Below are positions 1 to 6,219 of a stretch of DNA of 16,416 nt, in pieces. The DNA is from an uncultured Bacilli bacterium (lineage in GTDB: Bacteria > Bacillota_I > Bacilli_A > RF39 > UBA660), in assembly GCA_947624635.1 (NCBI GenBank), contig CANQLF010000061.1:1-16416 (forward strand). Direction: 5' to 3'. Position numbers and translations under genes: made by a program. The number at the start of each line of letters is the position of its first letter. Position 1 is the stretch's first letter. The notes beneath the pieces are model-generated. The model was given only the letters and a program-made list of their open reading frames with translations, was not told where the DNA came from and did not search any database.

Positions 1-141
1 AAATTCATGGGTACTAGTGAAAAAATGGATGGTTTAGAATTATTTGACCCTAAAAGAATGTCTGGTCGAATTCTTGGAATGGGGGATATTGTATCATTAG
101 TAGAAAAAGCAACCGAAGTAATTGATGAAAAAGAAGCTAAT
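1..141 (+). other. ffh: ffh (SRP54) derived segment at the left edge
   Basis: Bases 1-141 encode KFMGTSEKMDGLE followed by RMSGRILGMGDIVSLVEKATEV and DEKEAN (pieces of one continuous frame). This is the conserved stretch at the end of the Ffh G domain (typically GTGEKLDDLEPFHP then ASRILGMGDVLSL). In Ffh the methionine-rich M domain would follow; here it does not. Similarity stops at about residue 45 counted from the ATG at 7. The assignment comes from motif recognition only. Confidence 0.75.
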
Positions 142-975
142 TTAAATAATGTTGAAAATATTATCTCTATATATAAATTAAAAGATTATCTAAATTATTT
201 TTATGTTGAATTACCTAATAGTACTAGTTGTTTAAAAACATTCAGTTTAAAATATTTAGGAAATAAAATGGATATCCACTGTGGCGGAGTAGATAATATA
301 TTTCCACATCACACAAATGAAATTGCACAATCTGAAAGTTATACAGGTGAAAAATGGTGTAATTACTTTGTACATGGTGAATATCTAAATGATAAAACAG
401 GAAAAATGAGTAAGTCTAAAGGTGAATTTTTAACACTCTCACTATTAGAAAGTAAAGGATATAATCCTCTTGCTTATAGATTATTATGTTTACAATCTCA
501 TTACAGAAATCAATTAGTATTTAGTTATGAATCATTAGATATGGCACAAAATTCATATGACAAGTTAAAAAATAGAATTGATAATATTAAGAAAAATGCA
601 AACACTTTACAAAATTTAGAATTAAATAGTGATTATATACAAGAATTTAAAAATGCAATTAATGATGACTTAAATACATCAAGTGCATTAACAGTTTTGT
701 ATAATACAATTAAAGATAATAAATTAAGTGACAAAGAAAAAATATTATTAATAGAAGAATATGATAAAGTATTATCATTATCACTATTAAATGATGATGA
801 AATAAAATTAAGTGATGATGAAAAGAAAAAAATAGAAGAAATGATAGAAAAAAGAAATAATTTTAAAAAAGAAAAAAAATATGAAGATGCAGACAAAATA
901 AGAAATGAATTAGAAAAAATGGGTATAATATTAAAAGATACAAGAGAAGGTACAAAGTATGAGGTGAAAAAATAA
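1..975 (+). CDS. cysS: Chimeric ORF: Ffh GTPase-domain fragment joined in frame to C-terminal part of cysteine--tRNA ligase (5' partial)
   Basis: The frame is open from base 1 (Lys-Phe precede the ATG at 7, which lies inside an Ffh motif), so the true start is outside the window. Counting from that ATG, residues 1-45 match the end of the SRP54/Ffh GTPase domain (GTSEKMDGLE, RILGMGDIVSLVEKA). Residues ~46-79 match nothing I recognise. From residue ~80 it is class I CysRS: KYLG, then PHHTNEIAQSE with zinc ligands H101 and E105, KMSKS at 133-137, and the HYR.QLVFS segment, followed by the helical anticodon-binding region. The CysRS N-terminal half (HIGH motif, first zinc Cys) is absent and the ECSAM Cys is not in register. 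CysRS charges tRNA-Cys in the cytoplasm; this product should not. cysS beside mrnC-rlmB is the normal Bacillus order, so the CysRS part is native here and the Ffh part is foreign. It could be an assembly join at a contig end. Confidence 0.8.
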   Translation, partial: KFMGTSEKMDGLELFDPKRMSGRILGMGDIVSLVEKATEVIDEKEANLNNVENIISIYKLKDYLNYFYVELPNSTSCLKTFSLKYLGNKMDIHCGGVDNIFPHHTNEIAQSESYTGEKWCNYFVHGEYLNDKTGKMSKSKGEFLTLSLLESKGYNPLAYRLLCLQSHYRNQLVFSYESLDMAQNSYDKLKNRIDNIKKNANTLQNLELNSDYIQEFKNAINDDLNTSSALTVLYNTIKDNKLSDKEKILLIEEYDKVLSLSLLNDDEIKLSDDEKKKIEEMIEKRNNFKKEKKYEDADKIRNELEKMGIILKDTREGTKYEVKK

Positions 976-976
976 T

Positions 977-1648
977 ATGGATTTTACTTGGATAATTATT
1001 TTAATATCATTAGCAATAACAATACTTGCACAAATTTTTGTAAGCTCAACTTACAGTAAGTATAAAAAAGTTGGCGCAAAAAAAGGCATGACAGGTTTTG
1101 AAGTTGCAAAACAAATTTTATCTAGACATGGACTAGATGATATATATGTTGTTGAAACAAGAGGAACTTTAACAGATCATTTTGATCCAAGAAGAAAAAC
1201 CATAAGATTATCTACAGAAGTTTTTCATGGAACAAGCTTAGCTTCAGTTGCAGTAGCAGCACACGAAGTAGGTCATGCACTTCAATATAAAGATGGGTAT
1301 AAATTCTTGTTAGTAAGAAATGCTATAATTCCTTTAGTAAATTTCAGTTCCCAAGCAGGCTATTTTGCAATCCTAATATCATTTATATTTGGTTTAACAG
1401 ATTTATTATGGGTTGGTATTGGATTAGAATTTATAATACTTTTATTCCAACTTTTAACCTTACCAGTAGAATTTAACGCATCAAATAGAGCTAAAAAAGA
1501 ATTAGAAAAAGAAGGAATATTAAACAGGAATGAATTAAATGGTGTATCATCGATGCTTGGTGCTGCCGCAATGACATACGTTGCAAGTGTACTTACTGCC
1601 ATACTAGAAATTGCAAGACTTATACTAATTGCTCGTGATAATGATTAA
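977..1648 (+). CDS. Membrane zinc metallopeptidase, YugP-like (Zn_peptidase_2 family)
   Basis: A 223-residue membrane protein. It has an N-terminal transmembrane segment (~4-22), a soluble part with the zinc-binding HEVGH motif at 96-100, two adjoining hydrophobic segments (~127-162), a conserved LPVEFNAS stretch (163-169, E165 a likely third zinc ligand) and a last hydrophobic helix (~195-218). Length and layout fit the YugP/DUF2268-type neutral zinc peptidases of Firmicutes, whose substrates are poorly known. The ATG at 977 is preceded by GAGGTG (961-966) located inside the end of cysS, with a one-base gap between the genes, so it is co-transcribed with cysS. A strong hairpin follows. This gene is not in the B. 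subtilis version of this block. Confidence 0.88.
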   Translation: MDFTWIIILISLAITILAQIFVSSTYSKYKKVGAKKGMTGFEVAKQILSRHGLDDIYVVETRGTLTDHFDPRRKTIRLSTEVFHGTSLASVAVAAHEVGHALQYKDGYKFLLVRNAIIPLVNFSSQAGYFAILISFIFGLTDLLWVGIGLEFIILLFQLLTLPVEFNASNRAKKELEKEGILNRNELNGVSSMLGAAAMTYVASVLTAILEIARLILIARDND

Positions 1649-1654
1649 AAAATT

Positions 1655-1692
1655 AAACTATAATAAATAATAAATTATAGTTTTTCTTTTTT
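1655..1692 (+). terminator. Intrinsic terminator after the zinc peptidase gene
   Basis: A perfect 10-bp stem (AAACTATAAT at 1655-1664 with ATTATAGTTT at 1674-1683), a 9-nt AT loop and the run TTTTTCTTTTTT (1681-1692). It separates the cysS-peptidase unit from mrnC. The stem is AT-rich, so efficiency may be moderate. Confidence 0.8.
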
Positions 1693-1697
1693 AAAAA

Positions 1698-1706
1698 TGT
1701 TAAAAT
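1698..1706 (+). promoter_or_regulatory. Candidate extended -10 promoter for mrnC-rlmB-sigH
   Basis: TG-T-TAAAAT (TG at 1698-1699, hexamer at 1701-1706) lies 25 bases before the mrnC start and right after the upstream terminator. There is no good -35 at the expected distance (TAGTTT inside the terminator stem), so activity would rest on the extended -10. Confidence 0.45.
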
Positions 1707-1730
1707 ACTTATGAAAGAGAAGTTGATTTT

Positions 1731-2108
1731 ATGGATATTAATAGTTTAAATCCTTTGGAACTTGCTTATATTGGTGATGCAATATACGAAGTAAGGATAA
1801 GAGAATATTTAATAAAAAAAGGTATAAGAAAAGTTAATAATTTACAAAAAGAAGCAAAAAATTATGTAAGTGCAAAATCTCAAAGTGAAATATTAAATAA
1901 AATGATAGAAAACAATTTTTTAACTAATGAAGAAATAGAAATAGTTAAACACGCTAGAAATTATAAAAGCGTATCTAAGCCTAAAAATACAGATATATTA
2001 ACATATAAATATGCAACAGGTTTAGAATGTCTTATAGGATATTTATACTTAAATAAAAATATAGAAAGATTAAATCGAATATTAGATAGAATAGTAGAGG
2101 TGAGATAA
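1731..2108 (+). CDS. mrnC: Mini-ribonuclease 3 (Mini-III)
   Basis: A 125-residue protein consisting only of an RNase III catalytic domain. In B. subtilis Mini-III is the dimeric enzyme that trims 23S rRNA precursor ends. Visible motifs are LAYIGDAIYE (11-20, catalytic D16), HARNYKS (74-80), PKNTDILTYKYATG (84-97) and LECLIGYLYL (98-107, second acidic site E99). There is no double-stranded RNA-binding domain, and length is typical of the family. A purine-rich GAAAGAGAAG precedes the ATG by about 7 bases. It is one base away from rlmB, so the two rRNA maturation genes are translated from one message, as in Bacillus. Confidence 0.95.
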   Translation: MDINSLNPLELAYIGDAIYEVRIREYLIKKGIRKVNNLQKEAKNYVSAKSQSEILNKMIENNFLTNEEIEIVKHARNYKSVSKPKNTDILTYKYATGLECLIGYLYLNKNIERLNRILDRIVEVR

Positions 2109-2109
2109 A

Positions 2110-2811
2110 ATGTATGTATATGGGAAAAATGTTGCGAGAGATTTAATAAAAAATAATAAAAAAATACGAAAAGTACTAATTTGGGATGGTTTTAGTGATG
2201 AAAATATAATTTTGTCCTTACGAAAATTGCAAATTCCGATTAAATACTTATCAAAAAATGAAATTTCGCAACTTGCAAAAGGAAATCATCAAGGTATAAT
2301 ACTAGATATACCTGATTACACCTACCTAGATTTAGACGAAATTAAAAAAAGTGATAAAGAATTTCCTTTGCTTGTTATGCTAGATCACATAGAAGACCCG
2401 CACAATTTAGGTGCGATAATAAGAACATGTGAGTCAGCAGGTGTTGATGGAATAATCATTCCAAAAGACAGAAGTGTAGAAATAAATTCTACAGTTATGA
2501 AAACCAGCGCGGGCGCATTAGATAGAGTTAAAATATGCAAAGTGACAAATCTAGCTAATGCAATCGATGAACTTAAAAAAGATGGCTATTGGATTATTGG
2601 AACTGATTTATCTGGGGAAGATTACTCTACTATTGATTATAAAATGAAAATTTGCTTAATTATCGGAAACGAAGGAAAAGGTATGAGTAAACTTATAAAA
2701 GAAAAATGCGACTTTTTAGCAACAATACCAATGAAAGGGGAAGTTAATAGTTTAAATGCAAGCGTAGCTACAGGTATCATGATATATGAAATATTAGAAA
2801 AAAGGAAGTAG
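2110..2811 (+). CDS. rlmB: TrmH/SpoU-family 23S rRNA 2'-O-ribose methyltransferase (RlmB type)
   Basis: A 233-residue protein. It has an N-terminal L30e-like substrate-binding domain (~1-75, ending in NHQGIILDI) and a SPOUT knot domain (~85-233). The three SpoU motifs are intact: DHIEDPHNLGAIIRTCESAG (92-111), LIIGNEGKGM (183-192) and IPMKGEVNSLNASVATG (206-222). In the RlmB group the enzyme methylates a guanosine ribose in domain V of 23S rRNA with SAM. Position after mrnC matches B. subtilis yacO. GAGGTGAGAT just upstream of the ATG, within the end of mrnC, serves as ribosome binding site. A different TrmH-type rRNA or tRNA target cannot be excluded from sequence alone. Confidence 0.93.
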   Translation: MYVYGKNVARDLIKNNKKIRKVLIWDGFSDENIILSLRKLQIPIKYLSKNEISQLAKGNHQGIILDIPDYTYLDLDEIKKSDKEFPLLVMLDHIEDPHNLGAIIRTCESAGVDGIIIPKDRSVEINSTVMKTSAGALDRVKICKVTNLANAIDELKKDGYWIIGTDLSGEDYSTIDYKMKICLIIGNEGKGMSKLIKEKCDFLATIPMKGEVNSLNASVATGIMIYEILEKRK

Positions 2812-2819
2812 TGATAAGC

Positions 2820-3440
2820 ATGCAAAATTATAGGGAATATAATGACTCAGAATTACTATATTTAATTAAAGAAAACGATGAGGTTGCATACAATATTATG
2901 TATGAAAAATATAGACCATACATATTTAAATTAGCTAATAAATTTTCTCACACTAAAGAAAAAAATGGAATAGATACAAATGACTTAATAATAGAAGGAT
3001 ATATGGGTTTAGAAAAAGCGATAGAATGCCAACATAAATATAAAAATGTAAACTTTACTAAACTTGTAAGTTTATTTGTAAGTAGATATATGATAACTTT
3101 TATAAGAAAAGCTAATTTAAATAAATATAAGTCATTAAATAGTTCTCTATTTATTGAAGAAATTAATCCAGCAGATGGAGAAGCTGATATAATGGAAGTA
3201 ATTGAAGATAAAAATTCCATAAAACCATTTGATGAGATAATAAATAGTGACCTTAAAAGATATCTTTATAATGAATTATCTCCAAAACTTACAGAAAATG
3301 AACAAGAAGTCTTTAAATTATTATTAAATGGTTATGATTATAGAGAGATTTCTAAAATACTAAATAAGCCTTTAAAAAGTATTAGAAATACTATGGATAG
3401 AATACATAAAAAAAGTAATAAATATATAAAAATAGACTAA
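2820..3440 (+). CDS. sigH: Sigma-70 family factor, SigH-like
   Basis: A 206-residue sigma factor with region 2 at ~8-98 (ELLYLIKENDEVAYNIMYEK, then DTNDLIIEGYMGLEKAI) and a region 4 helix-turn-helix at ~150-200 (LTENEQEVFKLLLNGYDYRE and the following recognition helix). Regions 1.1 and 3 are absent, as in SigH/ECF-like factors. Location after rlmB is that of B. subtilis sigH (competence/transition-phase sigma). A GTG at 2811 overlaps the rlmB stop but sits only 2 bases after the GGAAG at 2804-2808, whereas the ATG at 2820 has 11 bases, so I prefer 2820. Divergence from textbook SigH is considerable, so its regulon is unknown. Confidence 0.85.
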   Translation: MQNYREYNDSELLYLIKENDEVAYNIMYEKYRPYIFKLANKFSHTKEKNGIDTNDLIIEGYMGLEKAIECQHKYKNVNFTKLVSLFVSRYMITFIRKANLNKYKSLNSSLFIEEINPADGEADIMEVIEDKNSIKPFDEIINSDLKRYLYNELSPKLTENEQEVFKLLLNGYDYREISKILNKPLKSIRNTMDRIHKKSNKYIKID

Positions 3441-3467
3441 TTTTATTTTTAAAAAACCCCATTATTA

Positions 3468-3496
3468 TTGACATTTATAATTTCTTGTGTTAATTT
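3468..3496 (+). promoter_or_regulatory. Promoter for secE-nusG
   Basis: TTGACA (3468-3473), a 17-bp spacer, then TAATTT (3491-3496) preceded by TGT, giving an extended -10. Predicted transcript start is near 3503, about 48 bases before secE. Confidence 0.72.
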
Positions 3497-3504
3497 ATAG
3501 ATGT

Positions 3505-3525
3505 AAACACATGGAAGTGTTTTTT
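3505..3525 (+). promoter_or_regulatory. Hairpin with T-run at the 5' end of the secE-nusG transcript
   Basis: AAACAC (3505-3510) pairs with GTGTTT (3517-3522) around a 6-nt loop, and U residues follow. It looks like a short terminator but starts within a few bases of the predicted transcription start. It may act as a 5' stability hairpin, or end read-through transcripts from sigH. Confidence 0.4.
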
Positions 3526-3550
3526 ATTTTGAATTAAAATGAGGTGCGAT

Positions 3551-3730
3551 ATGAAAAAAATTATTAAATTTTTTAAGGGAATTAAAAAAGAAATATCTCG
3601 TGTTAGATGGCCAAATAAAAAAGAAATGGTCAAATATTCAATTGCAACAATTTTATTTATTTTGTTTTTCGCTTTATTTTTCTATTTGTTCGATACAATA
3701 GTTGCAATATTAATAGAGTTATTTAAATAG
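3551..3730 (+). CDS. secE: Preprotein translocase subunit SecE
   Basis: A 59-residue single-span SecE of the short Gram-positive type, part of the SecYEG channel. The amphipathic N-terminal helix carries the conserved RVRWPNKKEM stretch (17-26), followed by one transmembrane helix (~30-52). The ATG at 3551 follows GAGGTG (3541-3546). The in-frame ATG at 3539 lies upstream of that site with no Shine-Dalgarno of its own, so the shorter start is chosen. It sits 14 bases before nusG and is co-transcribed with it. The rpmG gene that often precedes secE is not present. Confidence 0.93.
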   Translation: MKKIIKFFKGIKKEISRVRWPNKKEMVKYSIATILFILFFALFFYLFDTIVAILIELFK

Positions 3731-3744
3731 AAGGGGTAGATTTT

Positions 3745-4278
3745 ATGGATAAACAATGGTATGTAGTAAATACTTATTCAGGACATGAAAACAAAGTAAA
3801 AGAAAAATTGGATATGCGTATTAATTCAATGGACATGCAACAACATATATTTAGAGTTGTAGTTCCAGAACAAAAAGAAATAGAAATTAAAGATGGAGTT
3901 AAAAAAGAAAAAACTAAAAAAATGTTTCCAGGATATGTTTTAATAGAAATGGATATGTCTGATGAAGCATGGTACATAGTAAGAAATACACCAGGTGTAA
4001 CTGGATTTATTGGTTCATCTGGTAAAGGTGCTAAACCAACACCTTTAATGCCTTACGAAGTCGATAAAGTGCTAAATAGCATGGGATTATCTAGATTAGA
4101 AATTGGTAATGAACTTAACGTTGGTGATAAAGTTAAGATTATAGAAGGACCATTCAAATCAATGATGGGTAAAGTTGAAAGTTTAGACCTTAAAAATCAA
4201 AAGCTTACTGTATTAATAGATTTATTTGGACAAGAAACACCAGTAGATGTAGAATTAGTACAAATAGAAAAAGCTTAA
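3745..4278 (+). CDS. nusG: Transcription termination/antitermination protein NusG
   Basis: A 177-residue protein of usual length. The NGN domain (~3-105) is recognised by QWYVVNTYSGHENKVKEKL, KKMFPGYVLIEMDM and VRNTPGVTGFIG. The KOW domain (~125-175) is recognised by GDKVKIIEGPF and VLIDLFGQETPVDVE. NusG binds the RNA polymerase clamp and modulates pausing, and in many bacteria couples to Rho or the ribosome. AAGGGG (3731-3736) is the ribosome binding site. It lies downstream of secE and upstream of the ribosomal stalk genes, the standard arrangement. Confidence 0.97.
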   Translation: MDKQWYVVNTYSGHENKVKEKLDMRINSMDMQQHIFRVVVPEQKEIEIKDGVKKEKTKKMFPGYVLIEMDMSDEAWYIVRNTPGVTGFIGSSGKGAKPTPLMPYEVDKVLNSMGLSRLEIGNELNVGDKVKIIEGPFKSMMGKVESLDLKNQKLTVLIDLFGQETPVDVELVQIEKA

Positions 4279-4284
4279 AAATTA

Positions 4285-4313
4285 TTGAAATATTAAAAAA
4301 TATGTGTTATTAT
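4285..4313 (+). promoter_or_regulatory. Promoter for rplK-rplA
   Basis: TTGAAA (4285-4290), a 17-bp spacer and TATTAT (4308-4313) preceded by TGT (extended -10). The expected start is near 4320, giving a ~90-base leader before rplK. Confidence 0.75.
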
Positions 4314-4319
4314 TTTAAA

Positions 4320-4410
4320 CGCAGCTATATATTATTTATATAGATATAAGTGGGAGGCGCGGATTTTAGCTATTTGAACCACAACGAAAAAAGGAAGGAG
4401 AGTGTTTTTC
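4320..4410 (+). promoter_or_regulatory. rplK 5' leader with L1-binding-site-like RNA element
   Basis: The leader contains GUGGGAGG (4350-4357) whose GUGG pairs with CCAC (4379-4382). Within it GGC (4356-4358) can pair with GCU (4369-4371). A hairpin CTATAT/ATATAG (4325-4330 with 4337-4342) lies upstream. The 8-mer and the closing ACCAC are repeated in the rplA leader and resemble the L1-binding region of 23S rRNA (helix 76 base, E. coli GGUGGGAGGC...UACCACC). The likely role is translational feedback by L1. The Shine-Dalgarno AAGGAAGGAG is at 4391-4400. Confidence 0.65.
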
Positions 4411-4995
4411 GTGGCAAAACAAATCACTAAAAAAATTAAATTACAAATTCCAGCAGGAAAAGCTACACCAGCTCCACCAGTAGGAACTGTACTTGGACCA
4501 GCAGGAATTAATTTACAAGAATTTTGTACAAAATTTAATGATGCAAGTAAAGATAAAATGGGAGATGTTCTACCTGTTGAAATAACAATTTACGAAGATC
4601 GTACATTCGATTTCGTACTTAAAACACCACCTGCAGCATTCCTAATTAAAAAAGTTGCAGGAATTAAGAAAGGTTCTAGTAAAGGTGCAAACCATGTAGT
4701 TGCAACAATTACTAAAGATCAATTAAAACAAATTGCTGAAACTAAATTACCTGACTTAAATGCTTATACAGTAGAAGAAGCAATGAAAATAGTTGAAGGA
4801 ACTGCTCGTAATATGGGTGTTGCAGTTAAAGGATTAAATGACAAGGAACTTGCAGAACAAGAAAAAGAAGCAATAGAAGAAGAAAAAGAAATGGCTAAAC
4901 GTGAAGCAGAACTTGAAAAATCTATGGAAGAACAAGCTAGTGCTACACAAGGTGAAGTTGAAACAAAAGAAGAAGCTACTGAAAGCCAAGAATAA
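4411..4995 (+). CDS. rplK: 50S ribosomal protein L11 with charged C-terminal extension
   Basis: L11 core at residues 1-~141: N-terminal PAGKATPAPPVGTVLGPAGI (14-33) and the C-terminal rRNA-binding domain with KTPPAAFLIKKVAGIKKGS (71-89). L11 binds the GTPase-associated region of 23S rRNA at the stalk base. Residues 142-194 are an extra Glu/Lys/Ala-rich tail, predicted helical then disordered, not found in ordinary ~141-residue L11. The GTG at 4411 lies 10 bases after AAGGAAGGAG. An in-frame GTG at 4402 is too close to that site, and the protein from 4411 begins M-AKQITKKIKL as L11 normally does. The gene is 68 bases before rplA with a regulatory RNA between. Confidence 0.97.
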   Translation: MAKQITKKIKLQIPAGKATPAPPVGTVLGPAGINLQEFCTKFNDASKDKMGDVLPVEITIYEDRTFDFVLKTPPAAFLIKKVAGIKKGSSKGANHVVATITKDQLKQIAETKLPDLNAYTVEEAMKIVEGTARNMGVAVKGLNDKELAEQEKEAIEEEKEMAKREAELEKSMEEQASATQGEVETKEEATESQE

Positions 4996-4999
4996 TAAA

Positions 5000-5056
5000 C
5001 ATATAGGTATTTACCTATGTGGGAGGAAAAGTCCGCTTATTTACCACATAAGGAGG
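5000..5056 (+). promoter_or_regulatory. rplK-rplA intercistronic L1-type RNA element
   Basis: UAUGUGG (5016-5022) pairs perfectly with CCACAUA (5044-5050). Inside, GGA (5025-5027) pairs with UCC (5032-5034) across an asymmetric internal loop, giving the two-short-helices shape of L1 targets with the GUGGGAGG (5019-5026) of the rplK leader. The stem ends one base before the AGGAGG Shine-Dalgarno (5051-5056), so bound L1 would block rplA translation. An alternative hairpin AUAGGU/ACCUAU (5003-5008 with 5013-5018) excludes the outer pairs of this stem. Confidence 0.7.
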
Positions 5057-5063
5057 TATGAAA

Positions 5064-5762
5064 ATGAAAAAACAAAGCAAAAAATATGCTGCTGCTATTA
5101 GTAAAATAGAAAAAGGAAAAGTTTATACTAAAGAAGAAGCTGTTAAATTAGCTAAAGAAACAAGCACATCAAAATTTGATGCATCTGTTGAAGTAGCTAT
5201 GAAATTAAACTTAGATACTAAAAAATCGGATCAACAATTACGTGGTGCAATTGTACTACCTAATGGTACAGGTAAAAGTAAAAAAGTATTAGTTCTTGCA
5301 AAAGGGGATAATGCTAAAATAGCTACAGAATGTGGTGCAGACTACGTTGGAGACGTTGATATGATAGAAAAAATCGAAAAAGAAAATTGGTTCGATTTCG
5401 ATGTAATAATAGCTACACCTGATATGATGGCTCACCTTGGTAAATTAGGTAAAGTATTAGGCCCAAAAGGATTAATGCCAAACCCTAAAACAGGTACAGT
5501 TACAACTGATGTTAGAAAAGCTGTTGAAGATGTTAAAAAAGGTAGAGTTGAATATCGTACTGATAGTTATGGTAATGTTCATGGAATAATTGGTAAAGTT
5601 TCATTTGATGAAGCAAAATTATTAGAAAACCTTGATGCATTTGTTAGTGTTATAATTAAATCAAAACCAACAACTGTTAAAGGTGTATATGTTAAAAATA
5701 TATCAATAGCTACTACAATGGGTCCAGGAATAAAAATAGATATAAACTCATTTGATAAATAA
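5064..5762 (+). CDS. rplA: 50S ribosomal protein L1
   Basis: A 232-residue L1 of normal length. L1 forms the mobile L1 stalk with 23S helices 76-78 and is a translational repressor of its own operon in many bacteria. Conserved segments include KKYAAAISKIEKGKVYTKEE near the N terminus and the LGKVLGPKGLMPNPKTGTVT signature at ~128-148. Two ATGs occur: 5058 is one base after AGGAGG, and 5064 is seven bases after it, so 5064 is taken. Downstream is an unrecognised small gene rather than rplJ directly. Confidence 0.97.
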   Translation: MKKQSKKYAAAISKIEKGKVYTKEEAVKLAKETSTSKFDASVEVAMKLNLDTKKSDQQLRGAIVLPNGTGKSKKVLVLAKGDNAKIATECGADYVGDVDMIEKIEKENWFDFDVIIATPDMMAHLGKLGKVLGPKGLMPNPKTGTVTTDVRKAVEDVKKGRVEYRTDSYGNVHGIIGKVSFDEAKLLENLDAFVSVIIKSKPTTVKGVYVKNISIATTMGPGIKIDINSFDK

Positions 5763-5790
5763 TTGAATAATAAAAGGGAATGGTTGAAGT

Positions 5791-6177
5791 ATGGGATTAT
5801 TTAAAATAAGTTCTAAAAATTATGCAATTGGAAGTATTGCTGTAATACAAAATGGAAAGTATGTTATAATAAGAAAAAACAGATTATTTAGAAAATTAAA
5901 AAGACCATTTAAAAATTATTACTATAATGACTGGAAAGATATTAAAAGTAAAAGTATATTTAATATCTATGATAGGTCTGGAAAAATTTCAGCGATTAAT
6001 CTTGAAACATTAAATAATATAAACGAAAAACTAAAATATATTAATAGGTTTAAAGAAAGAAAAATTGCAAAAGAAATAAATAAATGTAATTATGTTGGCA
6101 ATAATCCTAAAAATAAAAAAGAAGATAATGATATAGCTTCAGAAAAAGCTTATCAATATATTAAAAAATTAATATAA
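5791..6177 (+). CDS. Unrecognised basic 128-residue protein between rplA and rplJ
   Basis: I do not recognise a family. The protein is strongly basic (Lys/Asn rich), has no transmembrane segment or signal peptide, and has no metal-binding or nucleotide-binding motif. The N-terminal ~50 residues contain alternating hydrophobic strands (YAIGSIAVIQNGKYVIIRKN) and a KLKRPFKNYYY patch, suggesting a small beta-rich, possibly RNA-binding fold. The C-terminal part is helical and polar. The ATG at 5791 follows AAAAGGGAA (5772-5780) at a somewhat long 10-base spacing. It lies 28 bases after rplA with no terminator between and ends 7 bases before the rplJ -35 box, so it should be transcribed with rplK-rplA. 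Clean frame, start and site argue for a real gene. Confidence 0.72.
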   Translation: MGLFKISSKNYAIGSIAVIQNGKYVIIRKNRLFRKLKRPFKNYYYNDWKDIKSKSIFNIYDRSGKISAINLETLNNINEKLKYINRFKERKIAKEINKCNYVGNNPKNKKEDNDIASEKAYQYIKKLI

Positions 6178-6184
6178 ATTTGAA

Positions 6185-6213
6185 TTGACAAAATATATAA
6201 AGCATAATATAAT
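6185..6213 (+). promoter_or_regulatory. Consensus promoter for rplJ-rplL
   Basis: TTGACA (6185-6190), exactly 17 bp, then TATAAT (6208-6213): both hexamers match the sigma-A consensus perfectly. The start is expected near 6220, at the beginning of the L10 leader. Confidence 0.88.
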
Positions 6214-6219
6214 ATAAAT

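Noticed and set aside
3441..3550. Possible rpmG (L33) gene before secE
   Set aside because: Too short for L33 and no Cys-x-x-Cys coding pattern in any frame; the space holds a promoter and a hairpin instead.
4901..5101. ORF running from the L11 tail into the rplA start in another frame
   Set aside because: Lys-rich out-of-frame reading of the repetitive Glu/Lys tail and of the RNA leader; no start signal.
5791..6177. The unknown ORF as a spurious reading frame
   Set aside because: Kept as a gene: complete frame, plausible ribosome binding site, correct strand and tight fit between rplA and the rplJ promoter, though no family was recognised.
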